DNA from: Knoxdaviesia capensis
Lineage: Eukaryota; Ascomycota; Sordariomycetes; Microascales; Gondwanamycetaceae
DNA: 64,000 nucleotides
Reading direction: 5' to 3'
Assembly: GCA_001510575.1 (NCBI GenBank)
Contig: LNGK01000007.1
Span: forward strand, 310,001-374,000
Part shown: positions 32,836-44,567 of the stretch, piece after piece
Layout: each line of letters begins with the position of its first letter
Numbering within the stretch: position 1 is the first letter of the stretch
Notes under the pieces: model-generated
What the model saw: only the letters and a program-made list of their open reading frames with translations
Told to the model about the DNA's origin: nothing
The model's database searches: none
Program-made: the position numbers and the translations under genes

Positions 32836-33408
32836 CTTTCCTTTTTTATTTTTTATTTTTCAAAAAATATCATCTGCCCTCCCAAGATGAAGATGGGCGT
32901 GATGTGATACATTGATGTGATGCATCGAGCAGATCACCAACACACTCATCACTATAAGAGACAGGAAAGGGGGATGAGAGAGAAGATTCCATTTCCTATC
33001 GCCGTCGACTCGGTAGATCTCCAGTCTTGCTTTCCTTCACGGCTGGAGAACCCGCAACCCCGACAAAAGCGCCCCCCCTCTCTCTCTCTCTCCTGCATCT
33101 CAAAGTGACCGTAGTGGTATGATACAGGTAATCAGCTAGACCATCCACTGCCTCCTTTTCCCCCTTCCCGTCCCCGTGCTCTCGACCTCCTCGTCTCGGC
33201 CTCCCTCCACCAAGGAGGACACCGATGCCGTCACCAGGAAGACGCAGGAGCATTGCGGACATGCCCCAAGTCGCACGAGAAGGGCTTCCTTGAGAGCTGG
33301 GTAACGCGTCGGGCTGCTGCACGTACTTAAACGGCTAGTCCGCGCCACTAGTTCTCCATTCTTAAAGTGTTAGCTCGGTTCAGCTTCGTAATTTTTATAT
33401 CGCGAATA

Positions 33409-33428
33409 GGGGGGGGGGGGGGGGGGGG
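33409..33428 (+). repeat. G homopolymer of 20 bases
   Basis: An uninterrupted run of 20 G residues lies in gene-free DNA. Its length is likely to be unstable and may be misassembled. Confidence 0.85.
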
Positions 33429-35068
33429 AGGTTGAAAGAAGCAGCAGAAGGGGAGAACAAGAGAAAGGAAAGCAGGAAAAGCAAGAAAGAAAGAAAGAAC
33501 GCCGGCGTGGCTCGGCATAGTTGCCCGAACACGGGAACTCGATTTCTGCCCGCAGCTGTGATAGTCCAGCACGCACTGTTCTGAGCCGGCAAGGAATATC
33601 AACCGGGGGGGCGCAACCCGCCCAAACGTTGCGTTCTTCACAGTGCTGGCCGGCGGTCGGTTGTGTGGTGGGCTCGAACCCCCCCCAAAAGCCCACGGCA
33701 AAGGTCTCTGCTTTTGGCTCGCCATCAACATTGCCCTTTCAACCGTGCCCCCCCTCTCTCCGATCACGATCGTGTGCGGCCCGCCCAACCCAGACAACCG
33801 CCACCCAACCAGAACAACCAACCAGCCCGCTCCCAGGCCCAAGAGGCGCCGGCGGCGGCTCAGCACCGACGACATCCGCCGTGGAAGAGAGCGCTCCAGC
33901 TTCCAGCGCCTACCAAACCCCGCCGACACGTTCATGCGCCATCGCCGGGGCACAAAGTATAAGTGGGCGGGCTGCTGGGCCCTTGGACCCCTCCCCGGCC
34001 TTCTTGTCTGGATTGGCTGGCGGATGCAACTGTGCATAATGGTTTCCCTCACCCAGGGCGTCTGCTGATACACCGCACCGCAACAGGCCCAGCTTGGTTC
34101 GGGCAGGTGTATGGGCGTTTCTGCTCATTCGCCGGGTCAACGCACAATGAAACACCAGTAATACCAAGCAAGTACGCCGTGCTATGCCTGAGTGTGTGTA
34201 GTCCTCGTAAGAACTTTTTCTTTTGTCTCTTTCTTTTTTTCGGCTCTTCCTCTCTCTCAACCGGGATGTATCATTCGCAACTGCTGGGTGGGCACTGGCT
34301 GTCTGAGATGGACAGTTCAGCCCACTTATCGGGCATGGTATATCTGGCACTGGATATATATCCGGGGAGTCCGTCCAAGTTTTACAGGTGTCGGCTCGAG
34401 TGAAGGCCCCGTGTGCTCCACTAGAGGTACATAGCACCACTCAGGAGTAGGATTTCGGTTCTCAAACTGGTAGGCATCTGCATTTTAAATAGCAACCAGT
34501 CAACCTTGTCCACTCTAGGCGAGACCGAGGGAGACAGACACTCAAACTCCTTCGTCTCTGTCCTTTCTTTCTCTTCGTCGGGCCCCTTCATCCCCATCCT
34601 CTTCCTCTTTTCTTCCTTCACAATGGGGAACATGCTTGCTTCCTTCGAAGCTTGTGTGGAACAGCTCCAACTTCCCAAGATCCTGAACCCTTGAATCCAG
34701 CTATTTTCCCCTTTCCCCAATTGGGGGGGACCTACTGCCAGGGGGCCAGGATGGAAGGGCAGAACAAGGAAAAACACCCAGGAACTCTCCTTTTTACTCC
34801 CCTTCAACCCCTAGAGCACGGACGTTGAGGGCCCAAAAGAATCGGCGATGGAGGAACAATTGCAACCCAAGTCGTATTGCACAACCTCTAGCTCCGTAAG
34901 GAAATCGATAGTGACGAACGACTTTTTCCAGGGGGGGGGGACAAAGCCATCGTTCTGGCGTCAGTGAACGGGCTCTGGACATCGATGCTGCGTGGTGTAT
35001 TTCAGTGGTCTGTTCAGATTCGGTTAGCCCATCACGGAAGGGGAAGACCGGAATTGATGGAGCCCTCA

Positions 35069-35101
<33 letters not shown>

Positions 35102-36222
35102 CCTCTCACTCTCTCTCTCACGGCCTTTCTTCATTATCCTCGGATTTCTGGTTCGTGCAACTCACTTCCGCCCATCACCGGAACTGGTGTTGCCGTCATC
35201 ATGATGATATATGCGAACAGAACAGATCCGGCTGGAACTCTGCGACTTTGGCTCGATGCAGGAACGTGTTGGTCTCTGTCCAAGGGCCCCTACACACTCT
35301 CACATGCCCAGCTTGGCAACTTCAGAGCTGTCCGCCGTTCTGTATTTAGGACCGTTTGGCACTTCGGTGCATATAGCAGACAAGGTGGCCAGATCTAGGA
35401 GTTGCTGGACCTGGAAAGCTGTCCCCCTCTCCGGGATAATCTGCTAACAGCAATGTGAGACAAACGTAATAGCCTGGGTCGGAGCCGTAAAATGACGGCA
35501 GGTGGAGAGATGGTGTAACTCGTAGCCCTGTATCGTATCAAAAGGTTGCAGGTATCCAGACACGTCGTGTGGACATGCCAGCACCAGAGACATAAACATG
35601 AGTTTTATACCCCCTTTGATGAGAGTACTGTATTCCTCGATATCCCGATACATGTTGCGCTTCCTTCCCCTTAGCCTCGTCTGATGGGTTTCTTCATTCA
35701 TCTGATTCAAGAAGGTCCCGCCCTCGCCGTCTCCCTAAGTTCCTGCGTGTTTCTGTTGTTTTTTTTTTCCTTTTCTGTTTCTCGCTCCCGGCATTCCAAC
35801 CTGCGTTTCGGAAGACAATGCTGTGTTCCTGTTCGTTCCTGTCCGGACATCCCAAACACCACCAGACTCCCGTGCCTTATACAGTACTCACAAGTTCCCA
35901 GCCTCACAGGTCCTCAAAGCTCCCGAATACAGATGCACGCAACACCCCAAGGACAAACACTGCAGCAGAGGCGGCACGGGTTTTGCCTTCGTCCGTCGCC
36001 TCGCCTCTCTTGGATGTCTGCTCTCGGTGGGTCTCGCGTCGATCAGTGGGTTCTGGCCCAAGAAGCAGGAGGCAAGTCGGCTGTGCCGCCTGTTCCTGCC
36101 TTAGTGTCGACTCGAGCTCCATAGAGCGCACACGAAGAGGATAGACGAGCTTCACATTTTATGAGCCTGCACGGCGTTTGTTCCCCGGCCTCTTTTGCAT
36201 ACGCACTGAAAGTGCTGCACAC

Positions 36223-36252
36223 ATGTATTTGCCAACTATGTATTTGCCAACT
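36223..36252 (+). repeat. Tandem duplication of a 15-base unit
   Basis: ATGTATTTGCCAACT occurs twice in direct succession and is followed by a degenerate repeat of a TGTAATGTGC-like sequence. Confidence 0.9.
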
Positions 36253-36639
36253 ATGTACTGTAATGTGCTGTAATACTCTCCAATTAGCACATCTTTTCAT
36301 GTCACAGATCCCGTACCGTCCAACACAGCCCGCCCACTAAACCAGGAAACTCTCCATTGATCGGCGCTCGCCAATTTTACCCTCTCACGCCAAAGTAATC
36401 GTCCGTATTCACGCGCTCACCTTCACACCCCACACACACACACACTACCATCGAAGAAGCAGCTGTGGCTGCTTCCTATTCCTCTGTTCCCCTGCAATAT
36501 TACTCCTCTCTGTCGTCGAAGGAGCTCGCATTGTGCACGTTCTAAGAAACCAAAAGCCTGAAAGTCAGTAAGCCACACAACCAACCTGTGGGTCAGTCCT
36601 TCCCTGGTCGTTCCCTTCCCGTTCATGCAAAGCGGGAAG

Positions 36640-38047
36640 CATAACTCTTTTTCTCTCTCTTGTACTCGAAGTGTGCTCTGTGTGTGCTTTGTGTGTGTGC
36701 AAGACTCCCGGTTCCTCTCCCTCCCGCTAACGTTCGTAACCTTTTCATCGCTTACTCCTCCTTTCTTCTTCACCTCCTTCTTCTGCACCTCCTGCTTCTT
36801 CTCTTCCTTCCCTTCTCTCTCTACCCTCAACTCCCTTTCTTGTGTGTGTGTGTGCTTGCTGCCCTTTCGCTCCGAGTCCTTTGCACCATCTTGCTTGTTT
36901 CCCACTTCTCCAGGGTTGTATTTTTACCCCATCCACTCCCTTTCACTTTTTATTTCTTTGCTTCGTCTTGTCTCTCTCTTTTTCTTGTCCTTTTTCTTCA
37001 CCTTCCTTTTCCCTCTTTTCTTCATCTCCTTACATCAACCTCGTCTCCCTCGGCCTTTGGGTTCCTTTCCTCTCCTTTTTTTTCTTTTCTTTTCTCGTCT
37101 CGTCTCCTAAAAAAGTGTCACCCTTCGTTTCTTCTCCAACCGTCACTCCTTTGTGGTTGTCCTTCTCTTATTTTTTTTTCTTCTTGTCTCTCTTTCAAAA
37201 TTCTGTCTTTCTGTCCCTCGTCAAGTCTTGAGTGTGTGTCTCTGTGCCTCTGTTGTTCCTTCCTGTTTCTACGGCCTCAGTCACTTACACCGCGCTTCTT
37301 TCCCGCTCCTTCCTTGAGACCCTCGTCTTCGTCAACCGAACCGCTCGCTCTTTCCTTTTTCTGCCCACTAGCTGCTTCCAGAACTGTTCTCCGGCGTCAA
37401 CCGCGTTTAAACACCAACGTCTCTGATTCATAGCTGAACATCTTGAAAGATTATCTTGCGATTACGATATCAGATCACAGTCAACCGATCTTCCAACTCC
37501 CACCCAGCCTGCAGTTTTCTTCGGCCCCTCCATTGGCACTTTTCACCGACCGTTCAACGCTACACCATCTCGAAACAGCCGTTGTTGTCTCTTAAAAGTG
37601 TTTCCTGTGCAACCGAGTTCTTGGAAGAACAATAAGAACGATCAACCCAAAACAACTTGATAACGCTGCCTTCCGTCGGCTTCTCCACTTGCATCACCTG
37701 TCTGTACCACCTAGCAAAACCCGAAAGTGCATCAAACCTGCTATTGCTCACGCTTCCCGCCCCAGGTTTTTTCCTTTCTCGAATCCACCGCAACCCAGCG
37801 CCTTCGATATTGTGCAACCGTTCTTCCATCCCATCATCCCAGCCACTCACTCTCTTGTTCTTGCCGTCTTTTTTTTTCCCTTCTTCTTCCTCTCCCATTT
37901 CGAGCCGGCTCGTCACACCTTTTTGTCCCCGTGTCGAACTCGGCTGAGCCCCTCCACGGTATCATAAACCCTCCAGATCCCGAGTGTTTCTGGCGACATC
38001 TGTTTCTTTCCTCTCCATATCAACCAACAGTCCACCCACCACAAAAC
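36640..38047 (+). promoter_or_regulatory. Long pyrimidine-rich leader of the CFEM gene
   Basis: From about 36640 to 37420 the plus strand is overwhelmingly C/T. A less biased 600-base stretch then leads into the start codon of the CFEM gene at 38048. Long open frames here are composition artefacts (Ser, Phe, Leu, Pro). A long CT-rich 5' UTR is common for fungal cell-surface genes. Confidence 0.5.
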
Positions 38048-39210
38048 ATGGCTCCTTCGCCCATTGTGCTGCTCGGTGCAGCCATGGCCCTCTTCGGAGT
38101 GGCCACCGCCCAGATCGAGGCGCTGGACGAGTGCAGTGTAAGTTAGCAGTCCAATCAGTCTCCACTCAGATCGTACCGGCCGGCCTGGCTGAGACTAACA
38201 GCTCTTGAACAGCAAACTTGTATCAACGGAATGATTGCCAAGTCGGCCACGTTCGGCTGCGATAACGGCCAAGCGTCGTGCCTCTGCACCAAGACTGACT
38301 TCACCTTTGGCATTTCCGACTGCGTGCAGCAGTCGCTTTGCGGTGATGCTGCCGCTGCTCAGGTCAGCCAGTACATTCTCGGCCTCTGCGCAAGTAAGTT
38401 GTTCGCCCCTGGTGTTTTAGTTCTCACAAACGCAACTAGTACTGACAGCTTCCTTTGCAGCCGCCACCCTCTCTCCTGAGACTCCCGCCGCCACGCCTGC
38501 TCCCACCCCGACGCCTGAGGTCCCGGCGGTTCCCGTGGAGTCTGCTACCCCGCTGCCGACCACCACCTCGGCCCCTGCTGCGGACGTCCCGGTCGTCGCC
38601 CCCGTGCCGGAGTCGACTACCTTCACTACGTCGGTGATCCCCGTCGCACCGGTTGCGTCTCCCACCACCACCAACCCCCAGGCCTCGGTACGTCTCCTCT
38701 CTCCGAGCGTTCGCACCCAACCTTAAGAGACCCTCTCAATGAATCCTAACATGTAATGTTCTACTTCTCCAGACCACCGCGGCTGTTTCCCCCGCCTCCT
38801 CCAAGACCACCTCGGCAGCCACCGCCCAGACCACCTCCGCCGCCGACGGCTCCAAGGACGCCGCCGACAAGAACGCCGCCGGCGAGGCGAAGGACGACGA
38901 CGACAAGTCGGGCCTGCCGCTGGCCGCGCGCGTCGGCATTGCCATTGGCTGTACTGCAGCCCTGCTCTCGATCGCGGGCGTGGCCATCCTATTCTTCGTC
39001 CGCCGGCGGCGCACCGGCGGCCCCGGCAGCGGCAGCGGCAGCAAGACGAACGCCCGCTCGCTCACCATCTCCGGGCCCATGCCCGGCGGCGGCCGCAACT
39101 ACGACTTTGGCGGCGACGCGGACTCGGAGAAGAGCGCGTCGAACGTCGAGCTGCGGTCCAACCGGTACGAGGATATGGTGCCGCGCGTCAAGCCGACGCA
39201 GATGGTGTAA
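38048..39210 (+). CDS. CFEM-domain cell-surface protein with one transmembrane helix
   Basis: Exons 38048-38137, 38213-38393, 38461-38687 and 38773-39210 give 311 residues. A signal peptide (MAPSPIVLLGAAMALFGVATA) precedes a CFEM domain at about residues 22-90 with eight cysteines in the family order, including QTC, FGC, SCLC, DC and a final GLC. Then comes a Pro/Thr/Ser-rich stalk (about 92-200), an acidic DDDDK patch and a membrane helix at about 218-240 (GIAIGCTAALLSIAGVAILF) followed by RRRR. The cytoplasmic tail of about 70 residues is Gly/Ser-rich. CFEM domains occur only in fungi and serve in haem capture, wall structure or surface sensing. The single helix plus tail suggests a type I receptor- or anchor-like protein, not a GPI-anchored one. 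Donors are GTAAGT, GTAAGT and GTACGT. Function is inferred from the domain only. Confidence 0.92.
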
Positions 39211-40817
39211 GGCGGAGTGTGCAAGGGGGGGGTTTGCTCCTCTCGGGGTGTGTCTCTCGCTCTTTGCATCAAGGGGGGGAATGGAGAGGGGTTGGAGGGA
39301 AGAGTGTGTTTAGAGGCGGGTTGCGGGAGTCTGGTAGATAGGCAGTGAAGCAGGGTTCGATATGGCCGTGCTGGAAGAATCGTAGGAACACGGTTACCCC
39401 TTTCACTCACTCTATCTTTTTTTCTTTCTTTCTGCATTCTAGGCTGGGTGTTTTTTTGACGAACACTATGTGCGGGGAGGTTGGCATACGGGGAGCTTTG
39501 TGTTTTTTTTTTTTTCGGTTTGTTTGTACCGTAGCCGCGCTTGGTCAGAGCACCAGCAGCAGCAGCATCTGCGGACCACCCCAGGGAACAGATAACGCGG
39601 AGGTCGGAGGAAGATCTCAACCGTGAATACATCCAACCATGAGTTCAAAGAACGGAGAGCGCTCTCTAGTGTCGTCAGTCAGTCAATCAGTCGGCGAGTC
39701 CGTGTCCTTTTTTTTTTTTTTCACTTTTTTTTTTGGCTGAGATATGACACGCTTGCTATACACGTGCGGGCACGGGCTCTGCTGTGCTGCGTCTTGTAAG
39801 CGAGGTGTGGTTTTGCAGGTGGCGTTCGTGCATATCTGACGTCGCTTAGGGTGTGCTGCTAATATACGCACCAGCCATTCTTCCAGCGTGTGCGTCTGTG
39901 TCTGTGTGTGAATGTGTGTCTGCCGTGTCCCGCCACGGCATTTGGCGAGATAAGAGGCTAGATACATGCAATATAGTAAAGTGTTTGGAATTAGTCCATT
40001 TATCAAGATCGGTAGGGCGCGTGTGTGTGTGTGTCTGTTGTCTATACGCCCACCAGTGCACCTAGTGAAACCCCAACCCTAACCCTAAAGTTCACCCCCC
40101 AAAAATACTCTCGCTAAACAAAAGCAAGTTCCACCGCGTAGCATGCTCTCTCTGTCCGCACCGAGACGGGATCAACTACTACTTCCTCACCGTGCGTGCC
40201 GGCAAGTACATTGAGGGGGGTGGTAGTACATGAGCAAAACGTGCCGCTTTTTGAGCACACACACACACACACACACTGCATACACGTGGCGGGGGAGGCC
40301 CAGATTGTTGTGTCACGGCCTTTCACTGAGAGAGACACACGGAGAACAGATGGCCACACTTGTGTAGAGGCAAAGACATTCAAAAACGAGAAATTTTAGT
40401 ATACAGCGGATGCACCAGACACGGCACACGAAAAAAACAGGAAATTCAGTACAAAGGATGTCTATATCACATGTCGAGGATGGAAACACGCGACCGCCGC
40501 TGTGCGAAACGTGTAGGGGCCACAGGGAGGAAGATAATGAGAGATAATGTACACAGAGATGGATGATACAGATGGGGACGGCCACGGCGGGGAGAGATTG
40601 AGGTGGCGGGAGGGTTTAAGGAGCTGGAATGGCCGGGATCTGGCGAGATTGCGTGGAGGGGAGAGCAGCGTGTGCCGCGTTCCGGGCGGTGAAACGGGTG
40701 GAGAAAGGGGGCTGGTACGGGCAGCGGGAGGATGGTTATCCCAGACGGAAAGCAAACCCACGCATTTCCAGGCTCGCCAAGGCGTTGGTGCCGCAATAGC
40801 TCACTACCACCACCTCT
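39211..40817. other. Convergent intergenic, 1.6 kb; nothing coding seen
   Basis: Between the CFEM stop (+) and the uL22m stop (-). It contains T homopolymers near 39500 and 39707-39734, GTCAGTCAGTCAATCAGTC-type short repeats near 39675, telomere-like AACCCTAACCCTAAA at 40075-40089 and a CA microsatellite at 40256-40276. Small frames have no support. Confidence 0.6.
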
Positions 40818-42106
40818 TTACCAGGAGTAATACTGGCGCTGGGCCGTCACCGGCCGCTCCGGGAGGTGCACCCACGGCTTGCGGGCAGTCTCCTTGGCCT
40901 TGCGCTCGTCGAACTGGCGAATGCGGGTCTTCTCTTCCTTGAGGATGACCGAGATGGCTGGCAGCGAGAAAAAAAAAGAAACCAAGCACGTTAGCTCACG
41001 GAACCGGGAGACTGTGGAACTCCAAGCGAAAAAGGAGAAACAAATAGAAAAAGGAGGGCAACAAAAACTTACATGCTTGGGCGGCGTACACCCTGCCCTT
41101 CCTACCACGACCAAGATGCAACACTCGCACCACGCGGCGCCGGCCACGGCCGACCCAGGCCTGGTCGACGTACATGCGGGTCGGGTCCGCAATCTCGCGC
41201 CACTTGCCGTCCTTATCCTGGATCTTGCGCACGGCAGGCTTGGCCGGCCCATCCGCAACGGCAGCCGCAGGCTGGGTCTCGCCGAGCCCCATCCCGTACA
41301 CCACGACAGCACGGTCGCGCGCCTGCAGGAGCTGGTGGCGCACATCGCGCGCGGCCTTCTTCTTCGAGTACTCCATCTGCAGCAGCGCCTCGTCGAGCGG
41401 CTTGCCGGCAATCTGCCGCGCGAGGTGCACGAGCTTCTTGGTGCTGGTCGGCATGGTCGGCGACTTGTGGCGCATCTCGCGCTCGGTGCGGCGGATGACG
41501 TCGGCGCGCGTCTCCACGCCGCCGCGCTGCACCATGCGCAACACCATCTTGCGCTCCCAGCGCACGCGCGACCGCGGGTCCGGGTCGGCCACAGCGAGCG
41601 TCGCCGACGGGTCCAGCGCCAACAGCCTGTCGCGCGTGGCGCTGCTGTCGTCGGCAACTGGCTTGGCTTCGTCCGCGAAGATCGAGCCCTCGACCTGCGG
41701 CGAGAAGGCGTTCTTCATGAAGCGGTTGCGCGCCGCCGCGCTGTCCATGTCGTTGGCGCGCACGCCGTCGGCCGACTGCGGGCCGCCGGCTTTGCTGCTC
41801 ACGCGGAACGGGTTGAGCGAGCCGAGCGACCAGCTGGACTTTCCGCGGCGGCTGTGGAAGTGCCCGGGGAGGGCGGAGGACGAGGTCGAGGAGAGGAGGG
41901 AGGATTCGGCGGCGAGAGGGGAAGGTCGCGAGAGGACTGTAGAGAGTTAGTCACTGGCTTTGGTCGAGAGCAAGCTTGTAGACCCGGAGCTTGGCCCGGC
42001 ATCGTTTGTGTCCCCGGACGCCAATTGCACCACCACCACCACCACCGCCACCCGAACACATACCGCAGACGGCCATCCGCCTCGCCGGACGCAAGGCAAA
42101 GCTCAT
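40818..42106 (-). CDS. MRPL22: Mitochondrial large-subunit ribosomal protein uL22m
   Basis: Exons 42106-42064, 41936-41073 and 40957-40818 (introns GTATGT and GTAAGT; branch GACTAAC before the first acceptor) encode 348 residues. The N terminus MSFALRPARRMAVC followed by a Ser/Arg/Leu-rich stretch looks like a mitochondrial targeting peptide. The uL22 core is recognisable in KKLVHLARQIAGKPLDEALL followed by QMEYSKKKAARDVRHQLLQAR, with a beta-hairpin region around VDQAWVGRGRRRVVRVLHLG. The C terminus ends TAQRQYYSW, which I associate with fungal mitochondrial L22. The protein lines the exit tunnel of the mitoribosome. It is longer than bacterial L22 (about 110 aa), as usual for mitochondrial forms. 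It shares a divergent promoter with COX9. Confidence 0.92.
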
Positions 42107-42738
42107 TGTGAAAGATTGGCGACAGGATATCTCGGAATCAAGAGAGATCGGTCGTCGGACGCGAGTCGGGGGGTTCGTTCGTTCGGGGGCGACTGAGCCG
42201 GTCAAACCGCCGCAGCAAACACGAATTGGAAACGTGTGATGAGGGCAAACTCCGGAGATGCACCCGCCAACAGAAGAGAATCCCGCAGACAACAGCAAAA
42301 AAAATCCAATGAACAAGGACGAAGACACATGGAGAAACAACACACGATAAACGCAAACGGGCCACACAAGAAGAAGAAAAAAGCTTCATCCCCCAAAAAA
42401 CCTCGACACGCCTTAGCTAAGCGGCCCTTACCTAATCCAGTTTTGCAACCGGCTGAATCCCGGATGTATGCTGGCTGAACGCCGGTAATTTGCTCCGCCA
42501 GGAAAATCATGCCACTGACGAATGACAAACAAGCAAAAAATCACCACAATTGGGTCCAGGCGAAAAAGGGCGCTGCAAACCGGATTTTTTCCTTTCTTAT
42601 CAAACCAAGCTCTCTCTCTCTCTTTTCCGAATCTCTTCGATCGTCAGTCTTCCAGCCTTGTGTTGCCCTCACCGGTTCTTTTTCTTCTTCTTTCCTGCAT
42701 CTTCTTTCTTTCGACCTCGACCGAGTCCCGCCGTCACC
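42107..42738. promoter_or_regulatory. Divergent promoter between uL22m and COX9
   Basis: These 632 bases separate two divergent start codons, both of genes for mitochondrial proteins. The COX9-proximal 150 bases are CT-rich. The centre contains A-rich runs. I see no coding sequence, TATA element or telobox. Confidence 0.6.
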
Positions 42739-43274
42739 ATGGCCATCAAGCCCATCACCGGAGTACGTGTTTGTCTTGTCCCCCTTCAGCTCGGCGTCCG
42801 GAAAAGCCGCGCCTGCTGCGAACACCTATCGCCGACCGCCGGAACGGCCTCGGAGCGGGCCAATTGCATTGGATCTGCACACGGGGATACGTGGACATTG
42901 GCTGACGTGACCCTGTTCTCTGTTTAGATGCTGCGGAGGAACCTGCTCCTCGATCTCGGCATCGCCATCTGTACGTTTCTCGAGCCCTGCAGAAATGGCC
43001 TGATGTCATGACACACGATCCCGCCCGACCTCCCCACGCCTACTGACTTGCTTTCTGTGCCCACAGCCACCGGCTTTGTCGCTGCCAATGTCTTCTGGTA
43101 GGTTCTCTTCTCCGTGGCCCTCCGACACCCGGACCGCGGCTGCCCGCTGTCCCGGGTTTGGCGTTTGTTGCTGACCCGCCCCGGCGCTCTAGGTACGGCT
43201 TCCACGTCCCCCGCCGCGTGAAGCGCGACAACTTCTACACCAAGCTGGAGAAGGAGCGCGCCGAGTCGGCGTAA
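42739..43274 (+). CDS. COX9: Cytochrome c oxidase subunit VIIa (Cox9)
   Basis: Four tiny exons (42739-42762, 42928-42970, 43067-43097, 43193-43274) give a 59-residue protein beginning MAIKPITGMLRRNLLLDLGI. A single membrane helix spans about residues 13-36, followed by FWYGFHVPRRVKRDNFYTKL and a Lys/Glu-rich tail. This layout and length match fungal Cox9 (COX7A-type), a nuclear-encoded structural subunit of complex IV in the inner membrane. There is no cleavable presequence, as in yeast. Donors are GTACGT, GTACGT and GTAGGT; the first exon is only eight codons. Introns (165, 96 and 95 bases) exceed the coding length. It diverges from uL22m. Confidence 0.95.
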
Positions 43275-43959
43275 ACGAACAACCGCAAAACAACAGCGAA
43301 CCAACAAGCTCCGATTCCCGAAACCTGCCCCTCAATGGCGCGCGCGTGGGGGGCACCTCCCACCCGGACGTCCCGGTGACCCGCATCCGGCACCGTCGAG
43401 CCTCGGCCCGTGTTCGCCTCCCGACGAAGTTTGGGAAGCTCGATGTCTCGGATATCTCTCTCTAAATACTCGATGCAGGGCTCCCCGCGCGCCCTATTTC
43501 TCTCTGTTTTCTCGGTCCTGTTCATAACAAATGTCCCACATGTTTTTTTTTCTCCTCCGCCCCATCGGTTGCCGGATAGTTGTTTTTCTTCTCCGTCGTT
43601 TTTCTTTTATCGCTACCGTATATATATGCGTGAAACAATAAGAACCGCAGATAACACAAGCTCTTGTCTTTTCCCTTTTCACTTCTTGCCTGTTGTGTCG
43701 TTGAGTCATTGTGATGTTGCTGCGTGTGGTTTTGCTGGACAGTTGTGTTTTGTGTCCAGCCAATCCCGGGATCCGCCGTTGGTGGTCACTTTAAAAAACC
43801 GTAGCTCTGTAGAAGTCCCGATATAATTGCTTCCTCTTTACACACAGCGTACATTACACGCCCTCACCCTCTCCCGTCTCGTGACAAACTCCCAGCCCAG
43901 TTCTTTCGTTGAATAGACGGCCTTTTCATCTTATCGTACAAATTGTGGCCCAACCCTCC
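43275..43959. other. Convergent 3' region between COX9 and SOM1
   Basis: 685 bases between the stop codons, T-rich from 43500 to 43700. A 138-codon frame (43410-43826) is composition-driven and unsupported. Confidence 0.6.
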
Positions 43960-44567
43960 TCATTCCTGGTGGTGCTGCCGCCTCCGCGCCATTTCAACGC
44001 TTTCTGCCGTCTCCCACGACGTCGTTTCAACCGTGAACGGCCCTTTGGCATCAGCGCACCTGTATTGGACGTTAGCTGTTGGGTCTGCATTTTGCCCTCT
44101 TTCTGCTGTTGTTCTCGAAAAAGTCTTCCCTAAAAAATAACCGCGAGTGATACACCATCAAACGCGCACACGCACACATCCACCAGCGGCCACCCACGGC
44201 TGCCTCGAATATAAAAAAACGACCGAAGAAAGAAACCAGAGAGGAGGAAGAGCACATACCGCCGAAAAAACATCTGCAACGCATAACACCGCACCCGCGA
44301 CCGCGGATCCTCCGGGTGCTCAATCGCGCACTCGTACCGCGGCATCGTCAGCAGCTGGCACGCCGACAGCTCGACCACCGGCGGCGGCCCGCTGCTGTTT
44401 TTGCCCGCCGCGCAGCCTGTGCGCGCCGCGCTTCCGTTGCTGGTGCTGGTGGCGCGGTTGACGCTGGTGCTGGCCCCCGGCGCCCGTTTGCGCCGCTTGC
44501 CCTGCAGGTCGTTCTGGATCTCCCGCTTGAGATCGGCCGCGCTGAACACGCGCACCGGCGGCGGCAT
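43960..44567 (-). CDS. SOM1: Som1, subunit of the mitochondrial inner-membrane peptidase complex
   Basis: Exons 44567-44260 and 44059-43960 (intron of 200 bases, donor GTATGT, branch GCTAAC, acceptor CAG) encode 135 residues. Som1 assists Imp1/Imp2 in the inner membrane, which remove sorting signals from proteins such as Cox2. Four cysteines fall at C70, C80, C94 and C104, giving two C-x9-C pairs. The pairs read CQLLTMPRYEC and CYALQMFFRRC; the last Cys is supplied only after splicing. The conserved terminus VETTSWE follows in exon 2. Reading through the intron instead gives a hydrophobic tail without the fourth Cys, so the spliced form is strongly preferred. Residues 20-65 are a basic, Ser/Gly-rich linker. 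It diverges from the next gene over 179 bases. Confidence 0.92.

Larger units (their letters stand above)
29701..36639. other. Gene-free tract, 6.9 kb, with simple-sequence blocks
   Basis: I see no convincing gene. Composition changes along the tract: CA-rich and ACAACG-repeat DNA around 30004-30070, A/G-rich DNA at 31020-31230 and 31540-31600, and telomere-like AACCCTAACCCTA at 31735-31747. A (C4T4) repeat lies at 32796-32835, a 20-base G run at 33409-33428, a CT microsatellite near 35070-35120 and a tandem 15-base duplication at 36223-36252. Open frames up to 241 codons (33348-34073, minus) translate to Arg/Pro-rich or low-complexity peptides without splice or codon-bias support. Confidence 0.55.

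Noticed and set aside
33660..33690. Possible tRNA T-arm (GGGCTCGAACCCCCC)
   Set aside because: The loop lacks the TTC start, and no cloverleaf partners (D arm, anticodon arm, acceptor stem) are found around it.
33348..34073. 241-codon minus frame
   Set aside because: Spans the 20-base G run as polyPro and has no coherent domain or splice signals; two plus-strand frames also overlap it.
36660..37433. 257-codon plus frame upstream of the CFEM gene
   Set aside because: Pyrimidine-rich leader; all three plus frames are partly open for the same compositional reason.
44130..44567. Unspliced 145-codon version of SOM1
   Set aside because: It lacks the fourth cysteine and the VETT-type terminus, both of which are restored exactly by the 200-base intron.
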